From the NCBI GenBank assembly GCA_030737875.1, contig CM060911.1, positions 91,160,599 through 91,224,598 on the forward strand: a stretch of DNA of 64,000 nt, given 5' to 3'. The notes under the pieces are model-generated. The model was not told where the DNA came from. It saw only the letters and a list, made by a program, of their open reading frames with translations, and did no database searches. Positions 1-11,369 of the stretch are shown here, one piece after another; position 1 is the stretch's first letter; each line of letters opens with the position of its first letter. Origin of the DNA: Allium sativum (Eukaryota > Streptophyta > Magnoliopsida > Asparagales > Amaryllidaceae). The translations under genes and the position numbers were made by a program.

Positions 1-918
1 CTTTTGTTTCTAAATCTATCGATTCTGCCCATTCGGGAATGGTGGTTTGAGTCCAACCGTTGGTGATATACATTCGATACACTCAAGCGAAATGAGTGGT
101 CGGTCATGTGTGGGCCGGGTTGCAAGACGTTCTTGTTAAACCCAGGTGTATTCGCCTCTAGAGATACATTATCAGAAGGTGGTCCCATACCTTGTCATAG
201 TTAGAATCCAATCTCCAATAAGCGCCCTGCGGGTTTTGATTTTATACTATGTATGTAGAGCGTGAGATGCAAGCGTTCTACTATTTGGTTATATATTTGA
301 TTAGACATTATTATAATATCACTGGAGTTTGATATCAAAAATATTTTGGGTTATAGTAAGGTAAAAGCCGTCCATGTTTATGTGTGGATTGGTCTTACTA
401 TTATCCTTTTTGGTTTCAAAAGGGATTTTCAAAGTTAAATCGTATGATTGGAATTTACTCACACCAGTCCCATGACTGACCCAGAGTTTATTTTGTTTGT
501 TTTCCCCTAAACTCTTGGGTTCCCAAATTTGTACGGGCAGTCAAGTGTTTCAGGCTTTTACAGATACACTTGAAGGAGCTAAAAGCAGAAGGCTTCACCG
601 TTAGTATTTAGAGACTATTTCCACTATTTCCGCTGTGATATGATGTATTGTACTCTGATAATGGTATGTATATACAATACAGTTTTGTATTTCAAAGTTA
701 TGTTATATAATATATTTTATTCGTTCCGCTGTGAGATTCGTGTTTACTCTGATTCTACTCAGTTGTGGTGTTCTTCTTCTTCTTCTATTCTATTAGTTCT
801 ATCTTATCTTTCTCATCCTCTAATTTCTTTCTATTAATGATTCGGTAATTTCGATGTCTGAACAGTCGACGCTGGGTTTTGTGTCGATTTTCGGAGTCGA
901 AAACCCCGGGTCGTTACA
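1..918 (+). mobile_element. Element A, 5' LTR (3' part only)
   Basis: This is the last 918 bases of the 5' LTR of a gypsy-type element whose start lies before the window. It matches 7126-8034 almost base for base; the main difference is an extra 9 bases near 610-620. It ends in CCCCGGGTCGTTACA and is followed directly by a tRNA-iMet primer-binding site, which fixes the LTR boundary at 918. The near identity of the two LTR ends indicates a recent insertion. The short reading frame at 640-837 is repeated in the other LTR and is not a gene. Confidence 0.93.
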
Positions 919-920
919 GT

Positions 921-933
921 TGGTATCAGAGCC
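921..933 (+). other. Primer-binding site of element A (tRNA-iMet)
   Basis: TGGTATCAGAGCC lies two bases after the LTR end. It is complementary to the 3' end of plant initiator tRNA-Met, the usual primer of chromoviruses. It sets the element orientation as + strand. Confidence 0.93.
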
Positions 934-965
934 AGGTTAAGTGATTACCTTGGCTCTGTGGCATG

Positions 966-1007
966 ACTCAGTAGAGATGGAGTTAATACTCTAGATTGGG
1001 TTTGAGT
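966..1007 (+). promoter_or_regulatory. Leader hairpin of element A
   Basis: The outer arms ACTCA (966-970) and TGAGT (1003-1007) pair, and an inner stem GAGT/ACTC with loop TAAT lies between them. The flanks TAGAGAT and CTAGA match the hairpin modules found at the same distance from the primer site in elements B, C and D, although the stem sequence differs. A second short stem, CCAGGT with ACCTTGG, spans about 931-951 and overlaps the primer site. A role in packaging or dimerisation is inferred. Confidence 0.5.
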
Positions 1008-2203
1008 GTATATATATATGAGCGCGTATTTGTAAATCAATATAAAAACTGTTTTATATTGTGTTGATTGGTTTGGCGAGTGGTTTATGAATTCTGGTCA
1101 ATACTGGGTTGCAAATTGTATCGATAGGTGTTTCTAAACTCTTGAACAGAGTATTTCGACACAATATTGTTTTGAAAGCTGGGTAAATGAAATAATTTTA
1201 CCCAAAATATATTTTGATATAAAAGAAGTATATATATCTTGATATTATTATAATATGTTGGATGTGTTAATCGTTAGTATAATCGAATAAGATTTACGAT
1301 TGAGTTGGTTATAAATAACCAATCAGAATTCGTATAAAATTAGATAGAATAAATCTGATTTTTAAACCAGAATTGGAAATAAAACCCTGGAAACTTGGAA
1401 AAGAGTTGAAAATAATATTTGGATTAAATATATGGGAATTTTAAAAACCTGGGAGATTTGAAATTGTTTTCCAAGAGTTGTAAAAGATATTTTGAAATAA
1501 TTTTCAAATAAAAGTGTTTGAAATTAAGTTTTGATATTTATATAGTATTGAACTCACTTCGATCACTGGAAAATAACCCTGATGATGAACCATGGCATCA
1601 TCAGTGAAATTTTCGAGTTTCTAAGTGACGGATTACTACCAAAGATTTTGTTTTGAAATAAGATGTTCAGAAATTCAAATGTTTTGAATTGCTATGTTGT
1701 GAATATATATATATGATTTTAAACTGATTTGAAATGAAAACCCCAGAAATTTGAATTCTGAAATATAAAAATTTACTTATGAAGTAAATAAACAGAGAAT
1801 TTAGAGAAGCCAAATAAAAGTGGAGTTGAATTGAAGCCAAGTAAGTGGAAATCGTACTGGAATAAGGATTTGACTTGGCAGGGTAGTTGAGTTGTAAATT
1901 AAGATTTGGAATGGAACCGAACTTGGGGATGAAATTTGATTATGGAGGAAAATTGGGAGTTTGAAATTGAAATTGGAATTGAAAGGGAATTGGCTTAAGC
2001 ATAAGCGAAAATGATTGGATTGAAGAATAACTTGAGTGGAGATCAAATGGAAATGCATTTGTATATGCTGGTAGGGAAATGAATGGAATAGAAAAGAGTT
2101 GAATGCCCGATAAAAGGTATAAGTTTACATTATATCTGGATATGAGATTTCTGAGCCACTTTGAAAAGCATTTTGGCTATTTGATTTTCTGTTGGATTAG
2201 AAA

Positions 2204-2290
2204 ATGCCCCGAAAGACAAGTGGTAGTAGTACCAGATGATCCGTGCAGAGGAGATGCTGGCAAAATTCTCTGAAAATTTAAGCTGCTAGA
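2204..2290 (+). pseudogene. gag start remnant in element A
   Basis: An ATG at 2204 opens a frame of 11 codons (Met-Pro-Arg-Lys-Thr-Ser-Gly...) that ends at TGA 2237-2239. In another frame the sequence continues with Arg-Ala-Glu-Glu-Met-Leu-Ala-Lys-Phe, similar to text in the B and C internal regions and in the D LTR. I read it as the broken beginning of gag, as expected for an element that lost its coding region. The match is short, so this is tentative. Confidence 0.4.
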
Positions 2291-2464
2291 AAATTTTCAG
2301 ATTTTCGAAAATATTCGGCAATGACAAGAATTAATATTTAATTGGAATTAATCAGTTCTGTTGAAACTGAATTTAAGAAATTAAATAAAAGATTTTTAAC
2401 CTGTTTATAACAGAGATTGTAGTATTTTTCCCCATCTTAGCAATTTCGAGGACGAAATTATTTT

Positions 2465-2477
2465 AAGGGGGAAGGAA
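2465..2477 (+). other. Polypurine tract of element A
   Basis: AAGGGGGAAGGAA lies immediately before the TGTAATGTCCCG start of the 3' LTR. This is the plus-strand priming site for reverse transcription. Confidence 0.9.
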
Positions 2478-3676
2478 TGTAATGTCCCGCATTTTTATCG
2501 ATTTATATTCGAATATTTAAATCAGTTTAAATATTGAATTCGTATTATAAGTGAGTTCATATATTAATTAAAACGAAGTTGAACGTATAAATATATATAT
2601 TAAATATAAACGAGCTCATAACGACGCTGCAGTTCGTAATTTAACGTTCTGATCTTCAACTGAGTATACAAGACTCGTTATAAACCGGATTTCTTCGAAA
2701 CAAGAAACGTTGGAATCTGTTGAACTGTATCTTTCTAACAGAAGTGAAATATCAAGATTTCGTGTTATAGATTGTGAATTATGTCAAAATCAAATATTCA
2801 GAAAGTCGCTATGAAATCGTATATCGACCATAACGATTTATTTGAAATAATTGTTTATCGGTCTCAAGTTTAGACATGGTTCTTTTGAGACGCAGTGATA
2901 ATTTAATTTTTAGAATTTTATTGTAATTTTTAATTAATTAAATACGCAACTTTTTATTTGGAGTATTTTGCACCCTGTATCAATAGTTTGGGGTTTCAAA
3001 ATATGAGTCAACCTACCGGTATTATTATATTTTTGGGACCGGTGCACCTCGCTGAACACAACTGTATTGTTATTTCTGTCTGCAGCCGTCTGTACGTTAG
3101 CGGCATTGTATTAGCTGGTTGGGTTAAGGTTCTATACTAATACTAAACATGACTTAGTTTTCAAAAGCTTCAACAGCCACTTCTGTATTAGCAAAACCTA
3201 CCTACTCTACTATATTTGTAGGAAACGACTTCTCCTTCTTCTGTATATATCCAAAGTTTGTCTTCTAGTTTTAGCGAAAACATATTTGTATTTGACTTAC
3301 TGCCGAAACCATCTTTAAACTTGAACATAACAATCCTTGCTTGAACGATACACTTAAAGAAATTAAAATAAATAAATAAAACTGTGAAGAATATATATAA
3401 GTGTATACATATAACCATTTTGACCAATAAACTCTACTGCAATATAACACAATTTAATGTAAACATGACTTGACTAAACGACAGACCTACCTACCCTAAG
3501 TTACTTTACCATGCTTGTCTATTATCAAAACCGTGCAAACCATGTTCATCACAGTGCCGACAGAGGAATCAGATCAGTGTATATTTGCAAACCTCTTGAC
3601 ATGACTTAACTTTGAAAACATAAACTACCCTACACCCTACAAACCCTATATCCGTGGCCTCCAAGTTATCATACAG

Positions 3677-3684
3677 TATAAATA
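3677..3684 (+). promoter_or_regulatory. Candidate TATA box of the A LTR
   Basis: TATAAATA is followed within about 30-50 bases by pyrimidine-rich TTTTCTCTTCTTCC, the usual layout of a plant core promoter. A start near 3710-3730 would give a U3 of about 1.2 kb. Confidence 0.5.
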
Positions 3685-3819
3685 CTCAACCTTGCTCCAC
3701 CGTTACTCAGCAAGACCAATATCAGATCATTTTCTCTTCTTCCATTTCGAACCCACGTTTTTCGTTCCCCCTCTTCTTTCTGATATTACATCCGATAAAA
3801 TAATAATACAATAATATGT

Positions 3820-4766
3820 TTAGAAAAGAGGGCGCAAGATGGCAGCTTGGTCATCGGAGAGTGAAGCCATGAGACCATTTTGAGGACCGGAGTAGTTCAT
3901 AAAAGAGATTGCATGCTGTTTGGCAAAGCGTGAAGAAAAAGGAAGGGATAGTGGGACGTAGAAGGTGCAAGGATGCATGTACAGGCAAGTGTGAAGTGGG
4001 ATGGTAAATGGGTCTTCACGAGCGAGCAGGACCGAGAATAAGTGGAAGTAACGGGCGCATGATGGAAGGAAGGTGGTTGGATGTTGGTGTAAATGAAGAG
4101 AACCGTACATCTTTGAATTACTGTGAAGGGACGGGTTAAGTTACGGGGGTGTAGTTTTGTTTTAAAATGGTGAAGTTTGGGGTAATGCGTGGAAAAGGGA
4201 CAGCACGCATGTTTTGGGTGGGTGCTCATGAAGGAGTAAGGTGTCGGATTCAGTAGTAACGTGGGAAATGTAAAGTATATGATGAAGGGGAGAGCACGGC
4301 CATGGCATCTTGTTTCACGGTTCCTGAAGCTTACGTACTATACTGGAGCGGCATTACATCTGGATAGGAAGAGTAATGTTTGTTGCGAGTTCAGGTAACT
4401 GTTTGGGCCGAGAGTATGGGGTCTGTGAGCCAGTTACTAAGATATATAATATAAAGAAGGAAAAGCCCAAGGAAAATGAGAACGTGAAAGGAAATGCTAG
4501 CAAAGTTGATAAGGAGGCGAAGCGGCTGTCTGGTTTTGGTGAAGTCGGTCATATTTTGGTTCGACATCAGCACCATACAACGACTTGTAGCTTTGAGACC
4601 ATGATCGTCAAGGATGATCGAGTGTAATATGGAGATGGTGATTAGGGTTTATACGAAGACTACCAAACGGAACTAGTCTGGAACATTTTGAAGATCGTTC
4701 AATAAAATGTCTGGTTTAATCGACGGACGCAAATCGTTATTTAACGGTTAACGCGCAAAGGTGAGT
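3820..4766 (+). promoter_or_regulatory. GC-richer leader block with a 5' splice-site sequence (A LTR)
   Basis: This stretch is clearly richer in G and C than the surrounding LTR. Near its end is CAAAG|GTGAGT, with the exon end at 4760, a near-perfect plant 5' splice site, followed by T-rich sequence as in an intron. LTRs of B, C and D have a GC-rich block followed by a donor at the equivalent place. I infer a spliced leader; no RNA evidence is available here. Confidence 0.4.
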
Positions 4767-6022
4767 AAATTCACTAACTCTCTTTTTATTTAAAATATTT
4801 TAATTATATTTTAAATAATGGTTGAATGCTGTGTGATGGTTGTTTAGGCAGATTATGGTTAAATTGTTTGAATTATATATCGTTGCATATATATACACAT
4901 CATTGGTTGGACTGATTCCATCGATTGTAATATTTCCTGGTGTGAAATCAGTGTTAATTGTTGACTAACATCGGTGGATTGAGGAAACCGGTTGGAGGAA
5001 TCCAACCGGATTCCTCAATATTTATATGTACTGTTTGTTTTATATGGATGCACTGTTTGAACCCAAATGACATTTGAAACCTTGTGTTGATATTAGCGTT
5101 GAATGGAAATTTCAAACGTTATTTTGATTTAACCAATAGACGATATCGATTAAGGAAGTGGCAACAACCAACCGTAAATGTATCATTTGTTTTAACCGCT
5201 ATTGTTTTACCAAAAACCCACCGTGTGCGAAGCACGTGTTCACCATACTTACTAAATGATTTGGTAAAGTGGATTCTTATATTAATAAGATAAATAAGTA
5301 AGTAGGCGAAGATTTACTTGATGATTAATAACAAGGATTTATTGTTCTAAGAACAATTAAATGAGATATTTACAAATAGATTATGGTTTATTCCATAGTA
5401 AGATTTGTTAAAATCGATTATTGTTTATTTAATAGTAAATGAGATTATTTAGAAACCAAATTATTTTTCTATAGTAATCGATAGAAGTGAAATTATTTGA
5501 ATAAATAAATGTTATTTATTCAAAATAAAAAGCTTTGTTAGAGTTGATTAGTGGGTTAAGCATGGCTAAATATTTACCAAGCAAACTGTTTTGATCAATA
5601 ATTGGTTATTTAATTAAGTTAGATTGGGTTGATTTATCTAATGTAATAAAATTGACGAATAATAGATTTAATAAGATTTTAAAGTATAAGGGATTTGTCT
5701 AAGGGAGACAAAGCGAAGAGGAATGTTTAAAAAGAGATTTGTCTAAGGAAGACGAAGCGGAGGAAAATGTTTAAATGGGTTTGAACAAGGAAGTTGAAGC
5801 TAATGTAAATAACCGAGTTTGCAAAATAAGGATATGGCGTCATAAAACCATATTTAAACTATAACAAGAAGTACGGTTGGCAGCTTTTAAAGTATAAGGG
5901 GTTAGAGTTACGAACTTGTATTTATTCTAAGATAAGAATGTCGTTGTTCAAGGTCTGAGAGGTAATTAAAAATACCCTAACTTGAATGGCTTCACTATTA
6001 GTGAGGAATGGTATTTGTTTTT

Positions 6023-6157
6023 ATAACGGAAAGAGATGTCAAGATTTTTGTAACAGAAAGAGGTGTCAAGATTTTTATAACGGAAAGAGATGTCAAGATT
6101 TTTGTAACAGAAAGAGGGGTTAAGATTTTTGTAACGGAAAGAGGCGTTGAGATTAAT
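6023..6157 (+). repeat. 27-bp minisatellite in the A LTR (5 units)
   Basis: Five imperfect direct units start at 6023, 6050, 6077, 6104 and 6131, each containing a GGAAAGAG-like core. Because 27 is a multiple of three, both strands give repeating open frames here; these are artefacts. Confidence 0.9.
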
Positions 6158-6660
6158 TATAAAGTGGAGTATAATAGCATATTGCAAGTCTGTGAACTAT
6201 AGCGATAAAATAACGCTGTTGAGGTTTAGGCGTGACTGTTGTGTCGAGATTAGTTAAAAATGGGAATATTACAGCGTATGACAAGTTTTGAACTATAACG
6301 TTAAATTAATGTTGTTGGCCAAGCTTAAGCGTGATTTTTGTATATAGCACTACTCCCTAGGGAATGTAAATAGTTGTTTTGAAATCCGCTTATCCTAAAG
6401 TAATAAGTAGCGATGATTTTCCAAAGGAATATAAGAACGAGTGGTGGAGAATCGTTTCAGAAAATGATGACATCATTTCGGTGTTGGAAATATGATTGGA
6501 GTTAAATAACACTATTAGAAATGGGAACTATAATTCGATGATGATGAATGTTAAATAAAAGTGCCCATGGTAGTGTGATGATAGTTATACATTTGATTGA
6601 ATGTTTGTTTTACTTCGATAGTTAAATAACCGACTATCAAAGTGTTTTGACCCTCGTTGT

Positions 6661-6709
6661 CTATACGGGGAGACCGGTTGGATATACTATCTGAAACCAC
6701 TCCGTATAG
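6661..6709 (+). promoter_or_regulatory. LTR stem-loop of element A
   Basis: CTATACGGGG (6661-6670) pairs with CTCCGTATAG (6700-6709), ten pairs with one G-U. An inner GGTT/AACC pair is possible. The loop begins AGACCGG, which is also in the loop of the equivalent B hairpin, although the stem is unrelated. It sits about 1.3 kb from the LTR end. Confidence 0.55.
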
Positions 6710-8034
6710 GCATAAGCGCTGCGAATTAGATTATGCTGAAGACAATCGAAGACGGAGTGAAGTGCAAGGGTAGTCTTATTCAGAGTGGTGCTTTCTATTT
6801 GTCCAGACCCAGGACAACTTGTATGGATGAATGCCTGACAGCGTATTCTTAGAAGATCACCTAAGACGTTCTTTTCAAGATATTACGTCTGGTGGCGGAG
6901 GAATTCGTTTCTCTTAGCTTTTATACCCGTAATATTTTTGGGAAGATCAACTAGTAATTTGACGGGTTTGACGATGTGGCATTCAAAGTGTATGGTGGCC
7001 AGATGTCCTAAAAGGCAAATGTAGCCTCAAGCTTCACAACCGGGAAATGACAAAAAATCGGGCAGGCAGCATGGCTATGTGGGTCGCTCCCATTAGGGTG
7101 TATAATCACCTATCTAGAGAAATTCCTTTTGTTTCTAAATCTATCGATTCTGCCCATTCGGGAACGGTGGTTTGAGTCCAACCGTTGGTGATATACATTC
7201 GATACACTCAAGCGAAATGAGTGGTCGGTCATGTGTGGGCCGGGTTGCAAGACGTTCTTGTTAAACCCAGGTGTATTCGCCTCTAGAGATACATTATCAG
7301 AAGGTGGTCCCATACCTTGTCATAGTTGGAATCCAATCTCCAATAAGCGCCCTGCGGGTTTTGATTTTATACTATGTATGTAGAGCGTGAGATGCAAGCG
7401 TTCTACTATTTGGTTATTTATTTGATTAGACATTATTATAATATCACTGGAGTTTGATATCAAAAATATTTTGGGTTATAGTAAGGTAAAAGCCGTCCAT
7501 GTTTATGTGTGGATTGGTCTTACTATTATCCTTTTTGGTTTCAAAAGGGATTTTCAAAGTTAAATCGTATGATTGGAATTTACTCACACCAGTCCCATGA
7601 CTGACCCAGAGTTTATTTTGTTTGTTTTCCCCTAAACTCTTGGGTGCCCAAATTTGTACGGGCAGTCAAGTGTTTCAGGCTTTTACAGATACACTTGAAG
7701 GAGCTAAAAGCAGAAGGCTTCACCGTTAGTATTTAGAGACTATTTCCGCTGTGATATGATGTATTGTACTCTGATAATGGTATGTATATACAATACAGTT
7801 TTGTATTTCAAAGTTATGTTATATAATATATTTTATTCGTTCCGCTGTGAGATTCGTGTTTACTCTGATTCTACTCAGTTGTGGTGTTCTTCTTCTTCTT
7901 CTATTCTATTAGTTCTATCTTATCTTTCTCATCCTCTAATTTCTTTCTATTAATGATTCGGTAATTTCGATGTCTGAACAGTCGACGCTGGGTTTTGTGT
8001 CGATTTTCGGAGTCGAAAACCCCGGGTCGTTACA

Positions 8035-8189
8035 ATTCATTTCGAAATCGTTTTCAATTCAATTCATTTCAAAATCGTTTTCAATTCAATACATTTCGAA
8101 ATCGTTTTCAATTCAATTCATTTCGAAATCGTTTTCAATTCAATTCATTTCGAAATCGTTTTCAATTCAATTCATTTCGAAATCGTTGA
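8035..8189. repeat. 27-bp minisatellite, left LTR of B (6 units, split by A)
   Basis: Units of TTTTCAATTCAATTCATTTC plus GAAATCG are repeated. Six copies remain after the insertion point of element A. The other B LTR has about ten. Confidence 0.92.
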
Positions 8190-9189
8190 TTTCCATTTCA
8201 CTTTTCAATATTCATTTTTAAAATGAATAAAGTCGATATAAATATCGTTCACGTCAAAATGGCGTCAATCTAATCAACACGGCTTCATAAATTTCTATTT
8301 TCAAATTTTCTTTATTTTTCAAATTGGAATGAGGCCCAATCAATTACCATATAAAATTAATTATATGGATTTCCATACAACACATGTATATAATAGCATT
8401 GAAAAATAATCAACCATCAACCAAAGTGCACTACACTGTATAAGCATCAAATATAGATATTCAACGCTTATAACAGCCTGTCAATCAATCGATCGACATA
8501 TTTAATCAATCAGGATGAGTGAAATTCATATTTCATCCCAACACCCGTGTGGGGTTTCAAATCAACAAACACACATTTTTGTTTGTGCAGTTGGGCGATG
8601 TGTAAAATTTATCAACCCAATCAATATCCGTCAAATCTGTGTAAATAAACAAATCGGCCGATTTGTTTATAAATATTTATTTATTCACTTTCACGTTAAA
8701 AATTATATTTTTAACGTCAAAAATATTTATTTCAACACTTGAATTTGTATTCAGTTCACTTACATAATAAAAATGATATTTTTATTTTTCTAACATATTT
8801 TAGAAAATTTCGGCGGCATAACGACACGATACTAGAAACGGGACGAGGCCTAGCCTTATCCCCGGTCTAGTGAAGGCCCACGCCATTCACACATCAATCA
8901 AATCAATTTATTTCACCCAACAATTCAATTTCAAATCAAATCATCTAATCAACTACACAACCAAACAATTTAACAAACAAGCCATCCATGGTCTGTGGAT
9001 GACGGGTGTCGGGTGCTACTAAACACCGTCTGCATCCTAGTGTATATATATATAACTAGAAAAAGAAATTGAAAGGTGAGAAATTCTCACCTAAAGCTAT
9101 CCAATACCGCGACTCTTCATTTATAGAAATCTTCTTCGTTATCCCATCTTCGTCATCTTCGTTGCCCGTAGTCACTATATACATAAAAA

Positions 9190-9900
9190 TCACATTTTTA
9201 TATTTTGATGTCTTTTAAAATAAAAATCACACTTTTATTTGTTCGTTCTCAATTTAAAATCATATTTTTATAATCACTTCATACATTTAAAAATCGAATT
9301 TTTACTATGCTATTCAATATATAAAAATCATATTTTTACTTCTCTATTTTCTATATAAAGATCTCGCCTTTATAAAAACATCGCCCTTTTTGCCAACTTC
9401 GTTGCCCGTAGTCACTATATATATAAAAATCACATTTTTATATTTATGTCTTTAAAATTAAAGCCACATTTTATTTCTCTATTCAATATATAAAAATCTA
9501 CTCTTTTATTACTATGTTATATAGATAAAAATTGTATTTTTATCACGCTATTTTCCATATAAAGTTTTCGCCTTTATAAAAACAATAGACTTCGCCCTTT
9601 CAAATTTAAAGATTTCGTCTTTACAAAAATCTCATCTTCATTCTTCTACACATATAAAGATGCTATTTTTAATATTTCTATCGTGTAAAAATTATATTTT
9701 TAATCCTCTACATAAACAAAAATCATATTTTTACATCATATATATAGTAAAGATTATATTTTTAATACTTTAAAAATATAAAAATCATATTTTTAATCCT
9801 TTAAAAATCTAAAAATCATATCTTTTCAATTTTAAAAATCTTAAAATAAAATCAGTTTTAATAACTATGTAAAATCAGTTTTAACAAGCAAATAAAAATC
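9190..9900. repeat. Array of short palindromes of the TAAAAATC-N-ATTTTTA type
   Basis: Many imperfect palindromes in which TAAAAATC is followed by ATATTTTTA or similar occur every 40-70 bases. The same array is in the other B LTR (about 16740-17400) and, more regularly, in the C LTRs. If the splice donor next to it is used, it would lie at the start of the intron. Confidence 0.7.
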
Positions 9901-9936
9901 AGTTTTTAATTAGCAAATAAAAATCAGAAAACTTAC

Positions 9937-10301
9937 TGTATAAATCGATGGAGGGGGGTGGGGCTCGCTGAGGGGAGGGAGGAGCTTCGGCACGGCGGTG
10001 GGACCCTGGTGCGGCGGCGGGCCCTCTGACGGTTGGAGGCGGCGGTTTTGAAGAGTAGGAGGAGAGAGAATCGAGCAGAGGAGCGGGGGTATGGAACAAC
10101 GGCGAGGGGGAGGGGGGGTGCGGTGGTCGTTGGGGCCAGGCGGAGGACGCGGGGGGGGGGGGGGGGGGGGGGGGTGCGAGGCTCGGCGGTGGCTCGAGCG
10201 GCGATCCCGCTGGCGGAGCGATTGTGTTTTTTTTTCTCTCGATCTTCTGATTTGTGAAGAACTGGGGGGGGGGCAGAAATAAAAGGGAAGGGTTTATATA
10301 T
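9937..10301 (-). promoter_or_regulatory. LTR promoter, GC-rich leader and splice donor (left LTR of B)
   Basis: Read on the - strand, TATATAAACCC (about 10301-10291) is followed by pyrimidine-rich sequence, then a very GC-rich block including a run of 24 C (10174-10151; G on the + strand), ending at ACA|GTAAGT with the exon end at 9937. This is the layout of a core promoter, a first exon and a 5' splice site. Short frames through the block differ between copies and are not genes. Confidence 0.45.
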
Positions 10302-10569
10302 TTTTTTTTATATATATATAAATATTTAATTATTATTTAATTTGAAAGCGGCTTGTTTATTGGTCTGAACCCCAATTCAAACCCAACGACAGTTGCCCCT
10401 AGCTAAATACCCCAATTCCGAACACAATGGGATATGTTTCGTAAGCCAGTTCGGCCGTTTCGATCAGTTTTCGTCAAAATCAAAATATAACTCTATATAT
10501 TGAATTTGAACGCACATTTCAATTTACCGAGGCCACATACTAACTCTAAAAATTCTCGAAAAATATTTT

Positions 10570-10880
10570 CTAGCTTCGCATTGACGATACGGTCCTAACA
10601 AAACTAATTTCGTCAGATTCTGAGACCGTTGGTAAAATGGCCAATTTCCAGTCGATTAAAATCAACTGAAACTGGTCAAACGCGTTTTCCTTTGCCAAGC
10701 TCACATATTGATTCAGAAAATTATGAAATTTGAAACCTAGCAATAATTTAACATCACGGATCCAACAAAACTGGTTTCGTCGAAAACCGAGGTCGTTTGC
10801 AAAATGTCCATTTTTAAGGGCCTGAATTCCATAGCGACTATTCAGAATTTTCAACTGGACATATCTTTTGATTCCCGCTA
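10570..10880 (-). repeat. Internally duplicated LTR module (B)
   Basis: A block containing AACAAAACT, TTTCGTC and GACCGTT/GGTCGTTTGCAAAATG occurs twice, near 10597 and 10767, about 170 bases apart. The same pair is in the other B LTR and in D (about 28818 and 28998); C keeps one full unit. Confidence 0.65.
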
Positions 10881-11213
10881 CGAACTTTTGATTTTTCGGA
10901 TTCGTTGGAAAGATATTCACAATTAGATTCCATTATTTTTGGTTTCACTAAAATCCGGATTGTTTTGCACCCGGTACATTCAATTGAAGTTTGAAATCAA
11001 ATTATCGAACTACCGCGCCATTTTCAATTCTATTTATAATTATATATAAATATTTATATTCTAACGACGACGCGTATAAATATATACGTCGAATTATATT
11101 CAAAATAAATTTCACGTCGATATTATTTAAAATAATCTATTTTAAATAATCAAAATTCGCTAAAATTGCCAAAATAAAAATTTTAAACTAGCCCAGATTT
11201 TCGGGTTATTACA

Positions 11214-11230
11214 ATCTCCCCCACTTAAAA
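11214..11230 (-). other. Polypurine tract of element B
   Basis: On the - strand TTTTAAGTGGGGGAGAT lies directly before the LTR start, preceded by a GGGGACGAAAAG motif as in elements C and D. Confidence 0.9.
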
Positions 11231-11369
11231 CTTTTCGTCCCCGAAAAGGAACAAAGTCGAAAGTGGTTTGATCAATCAACTCTACGCTCGATCAGGCTTC
11301 CATTCTCTAACTTTTCAGTTTCTGAGAATTTTCTAAAATTTCAAAAATTTGGCTAACTCCCTAAATTTT

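Larger units (their letters stand above)
919..2477 (+). mobile_element. Element A internal domain, non-coding
   Basis: The segment between the two A LTRs is only about 1.56 kb. It starts with a primer-binding site and ends with a polypurine tract, but holds no gag or pol frame. A non-autonomous element of this kind must use proteins from another element; D in this window is a possible donor lineage. The only protein-like trace is a gag start remnant at 2204. The end of the region carries the TTCGAGGACGAAAT motif followed by a purine tract, typical of the region upstream of the 3' LTR in Del/Tekay chromoviruses. Confidence 0.85.
2478..8034 (+). mobile_element. Element A, 3' LTR (5.56 kb)
   Basis: A complete LTR that begins TGTAATGTCCCG after the polypurine tract and ends CGGGTCGTTACA at 8034. 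Its termini form an imperfect 12-base inverted repeat. In order it contains an AT-rich U3, a TATA box at 3677, a GC-richer leader, a strong splice-donor sequence at 4760/4761, AT-rich sequence, a 27-bp minisatellite at 6023, a stem-loop at 6661, and a conserved terminal 1.3 kb. No protein-coding gene is seen; the frames at 3820-4229 and 4376-4627 are unsupported. It is followed directly by element B sequence, so A is inserted in B. Confidence 0.92.
8035..11213 (-). mobile_element. Element B, 3' LTR (promoter-side half)
   Basis: B reads on the - strand, so this is the left, 3' LTR. It starts at 11213 (reverse complement TGTAATAACCCG), directly after the polypurine tract, and runs left until element A interrupts it at 8034. 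It matches about 15545-18764 of the other LTR with roughly 1% difference by eye. The rest of this LTR lies on the far side of A, before the window. It holds no gene; most of it is AT-rich repeats, a GC-rich leader block and duplicated LTR modules. Confidence 0.92.

Noticed and set aside
3820..4229. Two overlapping - strand frames in the A LTR
   Set aside because: Antisense to the GC-richer leader, low-complexity Pro/Ser/His composition, no domain.
6008..6202. Repeating peptide frames on both strands
   Set aside because: Product of the 27-bp minisatellite.
8035..8189. CRISPR-like evenly spaced repeats
   Set aside because: Units are directly adjacent with no unique spacers, inside a plant LTR.
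9899..10282. GC-rich frames on both strands (also 17453-17880, 50766-51195 and 57770-58201)
   Set aside because: They lie in the GC-rich leader of LTRs, change frame with the G-run length between copies and have no domain.
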